Shown here one piece after another: positions 36,265-45,404 of a stretch of DNA of 64,000 nucleotides. Source of the stretch: Ruminococcus callidus. Its GTDB lineage: Bacteria > Bacillota > Clostridia > Oscillospirales > Ruminococcaceae. Both the position numbers and the translations under genes were made by a program. Position 1 is the first letter of the stretch; each line of letters starts with the position of its first letter. A model generated the notes under the pieces. The model worked only from the letters and a program-made list of their open reading frames with translations. It made no database searches and had not been told where the DNA came from. The stretch is taken from the NCBI RefSeq assembly GCF_020709055.1, contig NZ_JAJFCK010000001.1, positions 62,001-126,000 of the forward strand, written 5' to 3'.

Positions 36265-37125
36265 TTAGGCTTTAGAACCACCGGTCAGCGGCAGTCCATC
36301 TGCATAGTGATCCAGGAAATGATGATATTCATCTCCATCGTGGTAGGAAATGATTGTTCGGAGGTTGACGTTGCAGATGCTGTTAAAAATATTCTTTTCC
36401 ACGTCCGGATTGGTCTTTTTCAGCTGGGCAATCAGCGCCTTGGTTTCCTTGCGCTTTGAAGCAGTTTCCTGCTCCGGATGCTCCTGCGTCATCCGGCAGG
36501 CGCACTGAATGAATTTCAGATGGTGAAACTCTGCCCACTGGATGACATCGGCTTCCCGCATGAAATAAAGCGGGCGAATCAATTCCATTCCGGAAAAGTT
36601 TGCGCTATGCAGTTTGGGCATCATCGTCTGCGTCTGAGAACCATAGAGCATCCCCATGAGAATGGTTTCAATGACATCATCAAAATGATGTCCCAAGGCG
36701 ATCTTGTTACAGCCGAGATTCTTGGCTGCCTCGTACAAATGTCCCCGCCGCATTCTGGCACAGAGATAGCAGGGATGCCGTTCCTGCTTATTTACCACCT
36801 CGAAAATTCTCGTCTGAAATGTGCGCAGAGGCAACTGTAAAATCTCCGCATTTTTTTGAATTTGATTCCAGTTTTCCTCCGCATATCCGGGATTCATACA
36901 CAGGAATTCCAACTTAAACGGAATGTTCCCATATTTCTGAAAATGCTGCATGCATTTTGCCATGAGCATTGAGTCTTTTCCGCCAGATACACAAACTGCA
37001 ATGCGATCTCCCGGCTGAATCAATTCATACGTTTTCACCGCCTTGGTAAATGCATTCCAGATGGAAACACGAAATTCCCGAATGATACTGCGGTCGATTT
37101 CCTGCGCTCTTGAAAGTTCTTTCAT
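36265..37125 (-). CDS. TtcA-family PP-loop ATPase, copy 1
   Basis: Member of the TtcA/TilS PP-loop family, which adenylates tRNA bases for thiolation. The 286 residues show VCVSGGKDSMLMAKC (PP-loop, about 45-58), a Cys pair in CYLCARMRRGHLY and distal cysteines in FIQCACRM, fitting the 4Fe-4S ligands of TtcA, plus IALGHHFDDVIETILMGM. E. coli TtcA makes 2-thiocytidine at tRNA position 32; the substrate here is inferred. A paralogue lies at 56087-56923. It starts 1 base after the DUF2339 stop and likely shares that promoter. Confidence 0.85.
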   Translation of the reverse strand: MKELSRAQEIDRSIIREFRVSIWNAFTKAVKTYELIQPGDRIAVCVSGGKDSMLMAKCMQHFQKYGNIPFKLEFLCMNPGYAEENWNQIQKNAEILQLPLRTFQTRIFEVVNKQERHPCYLCARMRRGHLYEAAKNLGCNKIALGHHFDDVIETILMGMLYGSQTQTMMPKLHSANFSGMELIRPLYFMREADVIQWAEFHHLKFIQCACRMTQEHPEQETASKRKETKALIAQLKKTNPDVEKNIFNSICNVNLRTIISYHDGDEYHHFLDHYADGLPLTGGSKA

Positions 37126-37126
37126 T

Positions 37127-40100
37127 TTATTTTTTTACACTTCCTTTTTGATTTCCTACGACTTCCAATTCCTTTTTCCTGTACTTTTGCATCATGTAGT
37201 GATAAAAGAAACTGATTCCCAGACAAAGTGCTCCGCAGAACAGGAAGCTCACCGCTCTCAGGAAAAGCTGGTCGTAAGAGATATCCAGCAGAATCAGCTT
37301 GCAAATGCTGATCATCACGAGAACCAGTCCGAACACACGGATAACACGATAGGGGCGACAGAAGCCAAGTATAATATATCCGATTGCCAGACACAAAAAA
37401 CCACAGCTCAACAAAATGCTGGGAACGTGGAACGCATAGAGCAGCAACGGCAACAGAAGCGCATGCTGCAATCCAAAAAGAAATTCCCGTCCGGAGGCAG
37501 AAAGTACTTTTCGCTTTGTGGGATTTTTCAGCAGTGAATAGGAGTAAGACAAAAGCACTGCAGTTACCGCACACGCTAGCACGATTTTCTCCGGCAACGA
37601 AACTTCCAGAGAGGTTTCTGCGCCATTGCCCAGTAAAAGCACAGTTCCCACAAGCAGAAGCACCATGCGATAACTCATGTGCAGCCAGAAAAACGGATCA
37701 TTCTTTCGGACACAGCGAAAATGCAGCATTGCCACACAGAGAACCGCTGCAAAAATCACATACAGCCAACAAAATGACTGATTTGCCGGCATGCTGCAAA
37801 GCGGTGGTATTGCACGCAGCGGAATCCACGAACAGAACAAAAATAGACCGTAGACAATCTGTGTGAACTTTCGCTGATGCATGCTCTTGGATGTTAGGAA
37901 AAGATAGCCAAGAAAGGCAAACCACAGCAAGTTTTTCGCTGCCCAAAAATGTTCCGGCATGGCAAGGAGAAATCCGCTCACCGCTGCAATGATTCCGCAA
38001 AAGTTTACGCAGTAGCATTGCGTCGGCATTCTGCGATGCTGTGTGATGTGCCAAACAGCAACCAACAAGATCGCACTTCCGCCAAATACCGCCAGAGAAG
38101 TTCCTGCATTCCATGCCCAGAATCCCAGCAGCACTAACAGCTGTGCAAAAGTCGGCAGGAACAGAGAAGTCCATCGCACATCTGATGCCACTTGCAAATG
38201 CCTGAGTTTGTACATTCTCCAAAAATATTGGAACAAAATTGATAACAGCAAAAGTCCAAGTGCTATACACACAATAGGCGTTTGCCGGATATCGCCCGAA
38301 ACCTGCACATCGATCTGGAACAGGAGGGCAAAAACAACACCTGCATGGCAAATCATTTCCAACAGCGGATACCGCTTCGCATCTCGGCGGGAGGTGCCTG
38401 TGAGAAGTGCAAAGGCGAGTACGGCATAGCCAACAAACAGCAAGAGATTCCAGTTCTGTATTGCAGCATCAGACGAAAATGCTGCGAAATGCGAACGAAG
38501 CCAAATGATGTTTCTTAAAACAGTACAGCATACCCCAAGGACTCCGATGGGGCGGAACAGCGACTCTCGTTTTCTCGCCAGAATGCAAACACAGCCAACC
38601 CACAAAAGGCACGGGAAATAGCTCCATGGGAAGACCTGCAAGGAGCAGGATTCGAAGAGATTCCAGAGAGCGTATAGTAGAGTTACCGCACCAATTCCAC
38701 TAAGCTGGAAAAAGAAATGCTGAAATTTTTTCCAAGTGATTCCAATCCAGCCAGTGGCAAACATGATAAGCGCAATGCACAGCGGCAGAAGTTCTCTCAG
38801 AACGTCTGGGGAAGCGCTTCGGTTTATCAGCCAAAAACAATCGCAGAAAAGAACTGTAACTGGAATCGCCCCGTATTTTTTGAGAAATGCAATACTTTTT
38901 TCAGAAGGTTTTTTGCTCCAAAGGTGATAAAACAGCAATGTCATCAGCGCAATTACCGCACAGATCAAGCGGGAAATCGTCCGTTCTGTCAGCGGTGTTG
39001 CCATTTCAATGCACAATGTGGATAGCAGCAAAAGCAAGCCGGAAATTCGAATCCCCTTGCGATTTTTACGAATGCCGAAAAACATTCTGCCCAAAATCAA
39101 AGCTTCCCAGACAAATAAAACAACCAGCAAAGGCAGCTGCAAAATGTGCACCACGAACCAGATCATTGCTGCATGCTTGGCACAACACCAGAGTTCTTTC
39201 GCCATTCCCGCTGATGTCGCTTGCAGCAGTTCTTCGGAATTGACCGTATACATGACAAGAACCGCAAGCGCAATCAAAGCTCTCTGATACCATGTCATTT
39301 CAAGATTCAGCTGAAAAGCCCAGCATGTCACCATGCCAATTCCATGAATTACACGGGTTAGTTTAGAAAGAGTTTGGCCTTTTTGCATGTGACAGCACGC
39401 AAAGAGCATCCCGCAGTTGCACAGGGAAAATCCGGCAAAGCAATAGAAGCATGCAGAGATTCTCCACGCCGAGGGAACGGCAAATACCACAAACAGCCAC
39501 GTGAACAGCTGGAACAGAGCATAGGAGATCTGCAAGTAAAACGATGCGTGTTTGCGCCATCCCAGAATCGTCAAAAATGCAAGGAGGAACAGCCACGTGA
39601 AAAGGCGCAGAACATTTGTTATCTGCATCTGCGGTGCATTAAGGATGAGCAGCAAAACAGCAAATATTGTCAACATCAAATGAAGCTGATAGATGCCCTG
39701 AACGGTATGCGTTCTCTGGGCAGCAGTCCAAAACGCCAAGATTCCTGTAATGCTGCCGAAAAACAGTGTCCACTGTGTTGCTGTGTTCACTGGAAGTGCA
39801 GCAGCAAGCAGCAGCCATAACGGAATCCACAGAAGAAATGCGGTGAGATAGTGCAGCGACCAGATCGAATCTGTTCCCTTTTGCCGCTTTCTCCACTGGT
39901 ATGTCTCCCAGAAATATTGAAACGGCAGGAACAAGAGCAGCAAACCGGCACCGAACCAGATCAATGTGCGCACTGAAAGTCCTGCGAAAAGAATCTGATC
40001 CGCATCTGGACTTATCTGTAAAAGGAGAAGCTGTATCTCCAGCAAAAACACACAGAAATGATTCAGCAAAAATGTGGCAATCCGATTCGGCTTAGCATCG

Positions 40101-40831
40101 GAGCGTGCTGTAAACAGATAGAACAGGGCGGACAGGAGAAAGTAGGGAAACAGACAGAGGATCTGTGCAGCATATTGAGAGAGATCTCCATTCCCCGGCG
40201 TGTGACTGGAATAGCCGATGGAGGAAAAGACCGCAACGACCATTCCCACCTGTCCGATCACACGAAACACAGCGGACTGTTTTCGGGAAATCAAAAAGAC
40301 GATGACCGCCCAAAGCAAGAACAGACCATACAGCGCAAGTGGCGGAATCCACTGGTAATACCAATATGTCAGCAAAATTCCAAGATATAGGATTCCCACA
40401 CCGCATCCGGCGACAGTCAGGAACGAAGTTCGAAAATTTTTCTTCCAGCGGGCACCGAAAATGCCCACCGCAGTCAGAAAACCGCCAGATGCAAATACGC
40501 CCAGCATCTGCCCTATCCTGGACGAAGCAGCATATGTCATCAGCATAACACCAATGAAAATCAATGCTGATGCCAGAATGCCAAGCACATTTCGTCCAAA
40601 CTTGGTGTCCCAATCTTTTTTCGTCGGCTTTGTCTGCGGTGGTGAGAGCGGCTGCGAAGCAGGCATTCCCCATGGTTGCGGCGGAACAGGCGATGTAACG
40701 GCTGCCGTCTGCTGTTTCCTGCGCTGCTCTGTTTCGTATTGCGCTTGCTGCTGTTGTAGCCGGAAAAGTTCCATTTCCAGTGCCTGTATCTGTGCCTTAA
40801 CGCTTTGAATGCGGGCGGACTGATCCTCCAT
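37127..40831 (-). CDS. DUF2339 large polytopic membrane protein
   Basis: A 1234-residue protein. The first 75 residues form a coiled coil (IQALEMELFRLQQQQAQYE) and a Pro/Gln-rich stretch; the rest consists of some 30 or more hydrophobic helices. The motif KFGRNVLGILASALIFIGVM at the start of the membrane part is typical of DUF2339. Function is unknown; a role in envelope biology is a guess. The start at 40831 (MEDQSARIQ) has AGAGGG 6 bases upstream. It has a strong promoter and its stop abuts the TtcA-like gene. The codon use looks normal despite the size. Confidence 0.8.
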   Translation of the reverse strand: MEDQSARIQSVKAQIQALEMELFRLQQQQAQYETEQRRKQQTAAVTSPVPPQPWGMPASQPLSPPQTKPTKKDWDTKFGRNVLGILASALIFIGVMLMTYAASSRIGQMLGVFASGGFLTAVGIFGARWKKNFRTSFLTVAGCGVGILYLGILLTYWYYQWIPPLALYGLFLLWAVIVFLISRKQSAVFRVIGQVGMVVAVFSSIGYSSHTPGNGDLSQYAAQILCLFPYFLLSALFYLFTARSDAKPNRIATFLLNHFCVFLLEIQLLLLQISPDADQILFAGLSVRTLIWFGAGLLLLFLPFQYFWETYQWRKRQKGTDSIWSLHYLTAFLLWIPLWLLLAAALPVNTATQWTLFFGSITGILAFWTAAQRTHTVQGIYQLHLMLTIFAVLLLILNAPQMQITNVLRLFTWLFLLAFLTILGWRKHASFYLQISYALFQLFTWLFVVFAVPSAWRISACFYCFAGFSLCNCGMLFACCHMQKGQTLSKLTRVIHGIGMVTCWAFQLNLEMTWYQRALIALAVLVMYTVNSEELLQATSAGMAKELWCCAKHAAMIWFVVHILQLPLLVVLFVWEALILGRMFFGIRKNRKGIRISGLLLLLSTLCIEMATPLTERTISRLICAVIALMTLLFYHLWSKKPSEKSIAFLKKYGAIPVTVLFCDCFWLINRSASPDVLRELLPLCIALIMFATGWIGITWKKFQHFFFQLSGIGAVTLLYALWNLFESCSLQVFPWSYFPCLLWVGCVCILARKRESLFRPIGVLGVCCTVLRNIIWLRSHFAAFSSDAAIQNWNLLLFVGYAVLAFALLTGTSRRDAKRYPLLEMICHAGVVFALLFQIDVQVSGDIRQTPIVCIALGLLLLSILFQYFWRMYKLRHLQVASDVRWTSLFLPTFAQLLVLLGFWAWNAGTSLAVFGGSAILLVAVWHITQHRRMPTQCYCVNFCGIIAAVSGFLLAMPEHFWAAKNLLWFAFLGYLFLTSKSMHQRKFTQIVYGLFLFCSWIPLRAIPPLCSMPANQSFCWLYVIFAAVLCVAMLHFRCVRKNDPFFWLHMSYRMVLLLVGTVLLLGNGAETSLEVSLPEKIVLACAVTAVLLSYSYSLLKNPTKRKVLSASGREFLFGLQHALLLPLLLYAFHVPSILLSCGFLCLAIGYIILGFCRPYRVIRVFGLVLVMISICKLILLDISYDQLFLRAVSFLFCGALCLGISFFYHYMMQKYRKKELEVVGNQKGSVKK

Positions 40832-40865
40832 AGATAACCCTCTTTCTGTGACAAACATTTTCTCT

Positions 40866-40894
40866 ATTGTATCAGATACCACATAAAATGTCAA
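40866..40894 (-). promoter_or_regulatory. SigA-type promoter of the DUF2339 gene
   Basis: TTGACA (40889-40894), a 17-base spacer and TACAAT (40866-40871) on the minus strand, 35 bases before the start codon. Near consensus. Confidence 0.85.
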
Positions 40895-40966
40895 GGATTT
40901 CCGTCTTTTTCATGAATGATGCTCTAGAAAACAGGGAAATATAACAAGGCAAGGAGGAATTTTCTT

Positions 40967-41746
40967 ATGGCATTTCAAAAAGTGATGATCTCTGGCATAA
41001 ACACATCAGAACTGACGGTTTTGAAGGAAGAGGAGAAAATCAAACTGCTCCGTGAAATTCGTGAAACCAACAGCAAGGAGGCACGGGACAAGCTGATCCA
41101 GGGAAATCTGCGCCTTGTGCTCAGCGTCATTCAGAAATTTTCCGGACGTGGCGAGGACATGGATGATCTTTTTCAAATCGGTGTAGTGGGGCTGATGAAA
41201 GCCATCAACAACTTTGATCTCTCCAAAGAAGTACGCTTTTCCACGTATTGCGTTCCCATGATCAGCGGAGAGCTTCGACGCTATCTGCGGGATTTCAATC
41301 AGATCAAGGTGAGCCGTTCTCTTCGGGATCTTGCGTATCAGGTGATGCAGGCAAAAGAACAGCTTACCACACAGCTCCAAAAAGAACCGACACTCGCTCA
41401 AATTGCAGAGAAAACCGGTGCCAAACAGGAAGATATCGTCATCGCCATGGAGAGCATCAGCGAGCCAATGTCTTTGTATGAGCCTGTATACTCTGATACC
41501 GGAGACACCCTCTATATTCTTGATCAGATCAGCGATCAGGATACCGTAGAGAACTGGATAAGAGAATTGTCGCTTCGGGATGCTATTCGAAATCTTGGAA
41601 AAAGAGAGCAAAACATTCTCTATCTTCGGTTCTTTCAGGGAAAAACGCAGACAGAAGTGGCAAAAGAAATCGGCATTTCCCAGGCGCAGATCTCCAGATT
41701 GGAAAAGGGCGCAATTACAAAGATTCGTGAAGCGAGTAAAATATAG
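40967..41746 (+). CDS. sigG: Sporulation sigma factor SigG
   Basis: RNA polymerase sigma factor of the late forespore. The 259 residues carry the SigG-type N-terminus (KVMISGINTSELTVLKEEEK), region 2 (NLRLVLSVIQKFSGRGEDMDDLFQIGVVGL and STYCVPMISGELRRYLRD, shown here as separate blocks) and a region 4 helix-turn-helix (TEVAKEIGISQAQISRLE). AAGGAGG precedes the ATG. Upstream, GAATG at 40914-40918 followed about 18 bases later by AAATATA loosely fits a SigF/SigG promoter. The usual sigE-spoIIGA neighbours are absent. The organism should be able to sporulate. Confidence 0.92.
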   Translation: MAFQKVMISGINTSELTVLKEEEKIKLLREIRETNSKEARDKLIQGNLRLVLSVIQKFSGRGEDMDDLFQIGVVGLMKAINNFDLSKEVRFSTYCVPMISGELRRYLRDFNQIKVSRSLRDLAYQVMQAKEQLTTQLQKEPTLAQIAEKTGAKQEDIVIAMESISEPMSLYEPVYSDTGDTLYILDQISDQDTVENWIRELSLRDAIRNLGKREQNILYLRFFQGKTQTEVAKEIGISQAQISRLEKGAITKIREASKI

Positions 41747-41786
41747 CTGACGCTCCTTAAAATATACCACATGCAGAAAACAGGGC

Positions 41787-41815
41787 TTGCTTTTTTCATT
41801 TCCTTATGATATAAT
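41787..41815 (+). promoter_or_regulatory. Promoter of the DtxR-family regulator gene
   Basis: TTGCTT (41787-41792), a 17-base spacer and TATAAT (41810-41815), 53 bases before the GTG start. Confidence 0.7.
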
Positions 41816-41868
41816 ATGAAATATACTGATAGATTTTGTGCATTCGAATCAATGAATGGAGGAATATA

Positions 41869-42264
41869 GTGAAAATTCAAGAGTCTGCTGAAAATTATCT
41901 GGAAACGATCCTAGTGCTTCGCAACCGCCACGGCAGTGTACACGCCATTGACATTGCAAACGAACTGTCATTTTCCAAACCCAGCGTCAGCGTTGCCATG
42001 CGCAATCTTCGTGAGAACGGCTATATCACCGTGGATTCCAGCAACAACATCTCCCTGACACCGCAGGGGCTGGTCATTGCAGAAACCATCTACGAACGGC
42101 ATACGCTGATTTCCAACTGGCTTATCTCCCTTGGCGTATCTCCGGAAACTGCTGCAGAAGATGCATGCCGTATGGAACATGTCATCAGCGCAGAGAGCTT
42201 TTCGGCAATTAAACAGCACGTTTTATCCAAAGGAGCACCAGAAACAGAGGAGTCGGCATCATGA
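41869..42264 (+). CDS. DtxR/MntR-family metal-dependent transcriptional regulator
   Basis: A 131-residue regulator of the iron/manganese-sensing family. An N-terminal winged helix-turn-helix (ENYLETILVLRNRHG, then NELSFSKPSVSVAMRNLRENGYI) is followed by the metal-binding dimerisation domain, with ligand candidates in ETIYERHTLI and EDACRMEHVIS. No SH3-like third domain, so MntR-like in size. The GTG start at 41869 follows GGAGG; an in-frame ATG 11 codons upstream lacks a ribosome binding site. The stop overlaps the start of the pyridoxal kinase gene, so metal may control both. Confidence 0.88.
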   Translation: MKIQESAENYLETILVLRNRHGSVHAIDIANELSFSKPSVSVAMRNLRENGYITVDSSNNISLTPQGLVIAETIYERHTLISNWLISLGVSPETAAEDACRMEHVISAESFSAIKQHVLSKGAPETEESAS

Positions 42265-43127
42265 TGAAACGCATCGTCACCATTCAGGACATCTCTTGCT
42301 TTGGAAAATGCTCCTCCACTGTTGCGCTTCCGCTGATCTCTGCCATGGGTGTGGAAGCAGCGGTGATCCCAACAGCGGTGCTTTCCACACATACCGGCGG
42401 ATTTACCGGATACACCTTTCGGGATCTGACTGCGGACATTCCTAAAATCGCACAGCACTGGAAGTCCTTACAGCTGGAATTTGACGGCATTTACACCGGA
42501 TATCTCGGTTCCAGAGAGCAGATACAGATCGTCTCCAATTTCTTCGACCAATTCCGCAGCAGCAATACTAAAATTGTGGTCGATCCGGTTATGGGCGATT
42601 TTGGAAAATTTTACGCCGGATTCACCATGGATTTTGTCGCAGAAATGCGCCAGCTCTGCCAAAAAGCAGATATCATTGTGCCAAACCTCACAGAGGTTTC
42701 TCTTCTGTTGGGGATTCCCTATCCGGAAAACTACACAGAAGCTGATGTACACAACATGCTCCGCCAGCTTACTGCTCTCGGTTGCTCGTCTGCTGTCATC
42801 ACCGGCATCCAATATGATGATACCAATCACGGCGCTGTCGCCTATGACAGCAAGTCCGATCATTTCTATCAGACGTTCCGAAATCATGTTCCGGAACCCA
42901 TGCACGGAACCGGCGACATTTTTGCCAGTGTACTCTCCGGCGCACTGATTCGTGGCGCATCCTTGGAGCAGGCGCTCTCCATTGCTGTCAATTTCACAGC
43001 GGATACCATTGAGGCAACGTTGCCTGATCTGCGCACGCTACCACGTGAAAAAGCACCGTGGTACGGTGTGTACTTCGAATCCTGCATCGGAAAGCTTGTC
43101 TCCTACACCAGCGAGATTCACGCTTAA
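42261..43127 (+). CDS. Pyridoxal/pyridoxamine kinase (PdxY/PdxK type)
   Basis: Phosphorylates B6 vitamers to PLP. The 288-residue ribokinase-fold enzyme has ISCFGKCSSTVALP near the N-terminus, STHTGGFTGYTF, VVDPVMGDFGKFYAGF, and the C-terminal anion-hole/catalytic MHGTGDIFASV. The start ATG overlaps the stop of the metal regulator (ATGA), an unusual pairing. It ends a two-gene unit before a strong terminator. Confidence 0.92.
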   Translation: MMKRIVTIQDISCFGKCSSTVALPLISAMGVEAAVIPTAVLSTHTGGFTGYTFRDLTADIPKIAQHWKSLQLEFDGIYTGYLGSREQIQIVSNFFDQFRSSNTKIVVDPVMGDFGKFYAGFTMDFVAEMRQLCQKADIIVPNLTEVSLLLGIPYPENYTEADVHNMLRQLTALGCSSAVITGIQYDDTNHGAVAYDSKSDHFYQTFRNHVPEPMHGTGDIFASVLSGALIRGASLEQALSIAVNFTADTIEATLPDLRTLPREKAPWYGVYFESCIGKLVSYTSEIHA

Positions 43128-43130
43128 TAC

Positions 43131-43172
43131 AAAAATCCCATTGCTGAAGCCATTTCAGCAATGGGATTTTTT
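43131..43172. terminator. Bidirectional terminator after the pyridoxal kinase gene
   Basis: Stem AAAAATCCCATTGCTGA/TCAGCAATGGGATTTTT with a short loop and flanking A- and T-runs. It also ends the convergent minus-strand unit whose last stop is at 43171. Confidence 0.93.
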
Positions 43173-43431
43173 ATGCTCTGCCGGGGACTTTCATCTCCAG
43201 CCATTGAATCAGTTCGTGGAATCCATCCAGATTCATGGGGTATTGTTTTTCCTCTTCAATCTCGGCTTTCTCGGAACAGAGCCGGCTATGCCAAATCTGC
43301 ACGGTCAGCGCAGAATCGGAGGGCGTGATTTTATAGCTCAACGTTCCATAGCTCCCGCTAAACGGATTTTGGAACTCAAAATAGGAGAACTGCGGAATGT
43401 CCAAAATCTCAGATACCGGATTTTTACGCAT
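43171..43431 (-). CDS. Small conserved-looking hypothetical protein (86 aa)
   Basis: An 86-residue acidic, soluble protein with aromatic-rich strands (QFSYFEFQNPFSGSYGTLSY) and a C-terminal helix (GFHELIQWLEMKVPG). No known motif. It is taken as real because its start overlaps the end of the HAD gene by 8 bases and it ends exactly at the shared terminator. It is the last gene of the SGNH-HAD unit. Function unknown. Confidence 0.65.
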   Translation of the reverse strand: MRKNPVSEILDIPQFSYFEFQNPFSGSYGTLSYKITPSDSALTVQIWHSRLCSEKAEIEEEKQYPMNLDGFHELIQWLEMKVPGRA

Positions 43432-44089
43432 GTGCGCACACCTCCTTTTCCAAAATCGGAATCGCCTTGTCTATGGTTTGGGCAACGCCGAGAAGCAGCG
43501 GCTGAAAGCACTGTTCCGGCTGTGTCAGATCGGGTACCATAATCACACGGCATCCTGCTGAAAACGCCGCATAAATTCCATTTGGGGAATCCTCCATCGC
43601 CACGCATTCCCGTGGGTTAAGCTGCAATGCCTCGGCAGCCCGCAAATAGATCTCCGGTTCAGGTTTGCCGTGCTGTACCTGATCGCCGCCGACGATCATG
43701 GAAAACTGCATCGGAATCCCAGCCATCTTCAAACGCTCCACGGCGAGGTCTTTGGCAGTCGCTGTTGCAACTGCGGTTCGGATTCCGTTTTCCTGACAGA
43801 ATTGCAGCAGCTCCGAAACGCCCGGCTTTGGTGTAGCACCCTGTTTTTGAATGGCTTCTGCCACCAGTTCCCGCCGGCGGTCCCGAACCTTGAAATAGTC
43901 GAATGAGTCTCCCATCACCCGCTTGAAGTAAGGCGCAGCATAGTCCTTGGAACAGCTGCGAACGGCCAATGCATATTCATCCGGAAGCACATATCCAAAT
44001 TCGGCTGCGCTCTTCTTCCAACAGGAAAAATAAATCCGCTCGGTGTCCAGCAAAAGACCATCCATGTCAAAAATTACACCACGAATCAT
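43424..44089 (-). CDS. HAD-superfamily hydrolase, beta-phosphoglucomutase-like
   Basis: A 221-residue HAD phosphatase/phosphomutase of subfamily IA. Motif I is VIFDMDGLLLDTE (two catalytic Asp), motif II lies in AVATATA, motif III Lys in GKPEPEIYLRAAE and motif IV in VAMEDSPNGI. The cap resembles beta-phosphoglucomutase. Substrate is unknown; sugar phosphates are plausible given the fibre-degrading neighbours. The start at 44089 has AAGGAG 7 bases upstream; an ATG two codons earlier abuts the ribosome binding site. It lies 14 bases after the dockerin esterase. Confidence 0.88.
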   Translation of the reverse strand: MIRGVIFDMDGLLLDTERIYFSCWKKSAAEFGYVLPDEYALAVRSCSKDYAAPYFKRVMGDSFDYFKVRDRRRELVAEAIQKQGATPKPGVSELLQFCQENGIRTAVATATAKDLAVERLKMAGIPMQFSMIVGGDQVQHGKPEPEIYLRAAEALQLNPRECVAMEDSPNGIYAAFSAGCRVIMVPDLTQPEQCFQPLLLGVAQTIDKAIPILEKEVCAHA

Positions 44090-44103
44090 AGACATTCTCC
44101 TTT

Positions 44104-45384
44104 TTAGCGAAACAGCTGCTGTTTCAGGGATGCCAGATCAAATCCATTGACCAAGCCGTCCCCAGTCAGTTCCGCCTGATCGTAAGCAGCAGCGGAAAGG
44201 CGCTCCTCTCCCAGCAGATACCGGAAAAGCTTGACTGCATCTGCAATCTGCACTGTGCCATCCAAGTTTACATCGCCTTTCTGCGAAGTCGGTTCTGTCG
44301 TGGTCACCGTTGTTTCCGAAGTAGAAATTGTGGTTTCTTCGGCACTGGTTTCTGTTTCCGAGGTCGTAGACTCTGTGGTAGTTTCAGAGGTTGTCTCGGT
44401 AGTGGATTCTGTGGTCAAAGAAGTGGTCTCTGTGGTAGTGGTGGTTTCCGTTGTTTCAGATGTAGTAGTAGCAGTGGTGGTCGTAGTTGACGTTGACGGC
44501 GTTTCGGTCAGGTAGCTGGAAATCAAATCTGCCCAATGCTCTCCCATGCAGGCATATCCTGCCTCATTGGGATGCACGCCATCTTGCAGTCCTGTCTGCA
44601 CATCCACAACGCTATGCACATCGGCGAATCGGATTTTCTCCCCTGCTGCCTGTTTCTTTGCGACCAGCTCCGCAATGGACTGGTTATAGGTGTCGATGCT
44701 CTCCTGTACTTTTGCAGTGAATGTTTCCGGATCTGAAGTGTAATCCAGGCCATACTTCCAAGTATAAGCGCCCAGCCAATCCAACCGCTGTGCAACATCA
44801 ATATCCGGAATGGTAGATACAAAGAGCATATCTTCATCCTCGTCCAAATAGGGCAAAATCGCATCAATCAGCGACTCCAGACGATCAGTAATTCCATCAT
44901 TGCAGGCATCCAGCACATCATTGGTACCGATTTGCAGCATAATGATATTGGGATCGTAAACCTCCAGCATATTTCCGCTGGTGTTGCTGTCATAATATGT
45001 GGTATCGAAAATGGTCTCTCTCAAACCAGACCGGGAGGATCCGTCTGTCTTCTGAATGGTATAGCCGCTGTATCCTGCATGTGCCGGATCGTAAGTAATT
45101 ACCGTTCCATCTGACATGGTATAGGTTGCCGTGTTGGTCCAATTGTTTTGAGGACCAACCATATCAAAATTGGTGATGTCCTTTTGCTGCATATCATAGC
45201 AGAAATACTTACGATAGCCATTGTCGCCGTTAATATAGCCATCTGTGATGGAATCCCCCATCGCCAGAATGCGAATTGGCTCTTCCGCCGAAGCAGTTGC
45301 AGCGGAAAAGTGTGTGCCTACACAAATTGCAGAAACCGCCAGACAAAATGCGGTAATTCCAGAAATCCATCGAAACTTCATCAT
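44104..45384 (-). CDS. Dockerin-bearing SGNH/GDSL esterase
   Basis: A secreted carbohydrate-esterase-like enzyme. The 426 residues comprise a signal peptide (about 1-33), an SGNH hydrolase domain (35-292) with the Ser nucleophile in MGDSITDGY (Ser45), GTND at 153-156 and the catalytic DGVHPN (268-273), a Thr/Ser/Glu linker (294-368) and a dockerin (370-426) with GDVNLDGTVQIADAV and a second, weaker loop (LTGDGLVNGFDL). It resembles CE3-type acetylxylan esterases. The dockerin predicts attachment to a cellulosome scaffoldin. AAGGGA lies upstream. It follows a related but broken gene. Confidence 0.92.
   Translation of the reverse strand: MMKFRWISGITAFCLAVSAICVGTHFSAATASAEEPIRILAMGDSITDGYINGDNGYRKYFCYDMQQKDITNFDMVGPQNNWTNTATYTMSDGTVITYDPAHAGYSGYTIQKTDGSSRSGLRETIFDTTYYDSNTSGNMLEVYDPNIIMLQIGTNDVLDACNDGITDRLESLIDAILPYLDEDEDMLFVSTIPDIDVAQRLDWLGAYTWKYGLDYTSDPETFTAKVQESIDTYNQSIAELVAKKQAAGEKIRFADVHSVVDVQTGLQDGVHPNEAGYACMGEHWADLISSYLTETPSTSTTTTTATTTSETTETTTTTETTSLTTESTTETTSETTTESTTSETETSAEETTISTSETTVTTTEPTSQKGDVNLDGTVQIADAVKLFRYLLGEERLSAAAYDQAELTGDGLVNGFDLASLKQQLFR
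44281..44505 (-). repeat. Low-complexity Thr-rich linker coding region
   Basis: Degenerate ACN/GAN triplet repeats encoding TTTTT, TTET and TTSE runs between the esterase and dockerin domains. The region resembles the linker at 49017-49229, so the two could recombine. Confidence 0.85.
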
Positions 45385-45404
45385 GATTCTCGTTCCCTTC
45401 TCTT

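Noticed and set aside
44281..44505. Repetitive stretch as a CRISPR array or tandem repeat element
   Set aside because: Both this stretch and 49017-49229 are in-frame Thr-rich linkers of dockerin proteins, with no regular spacer structure.
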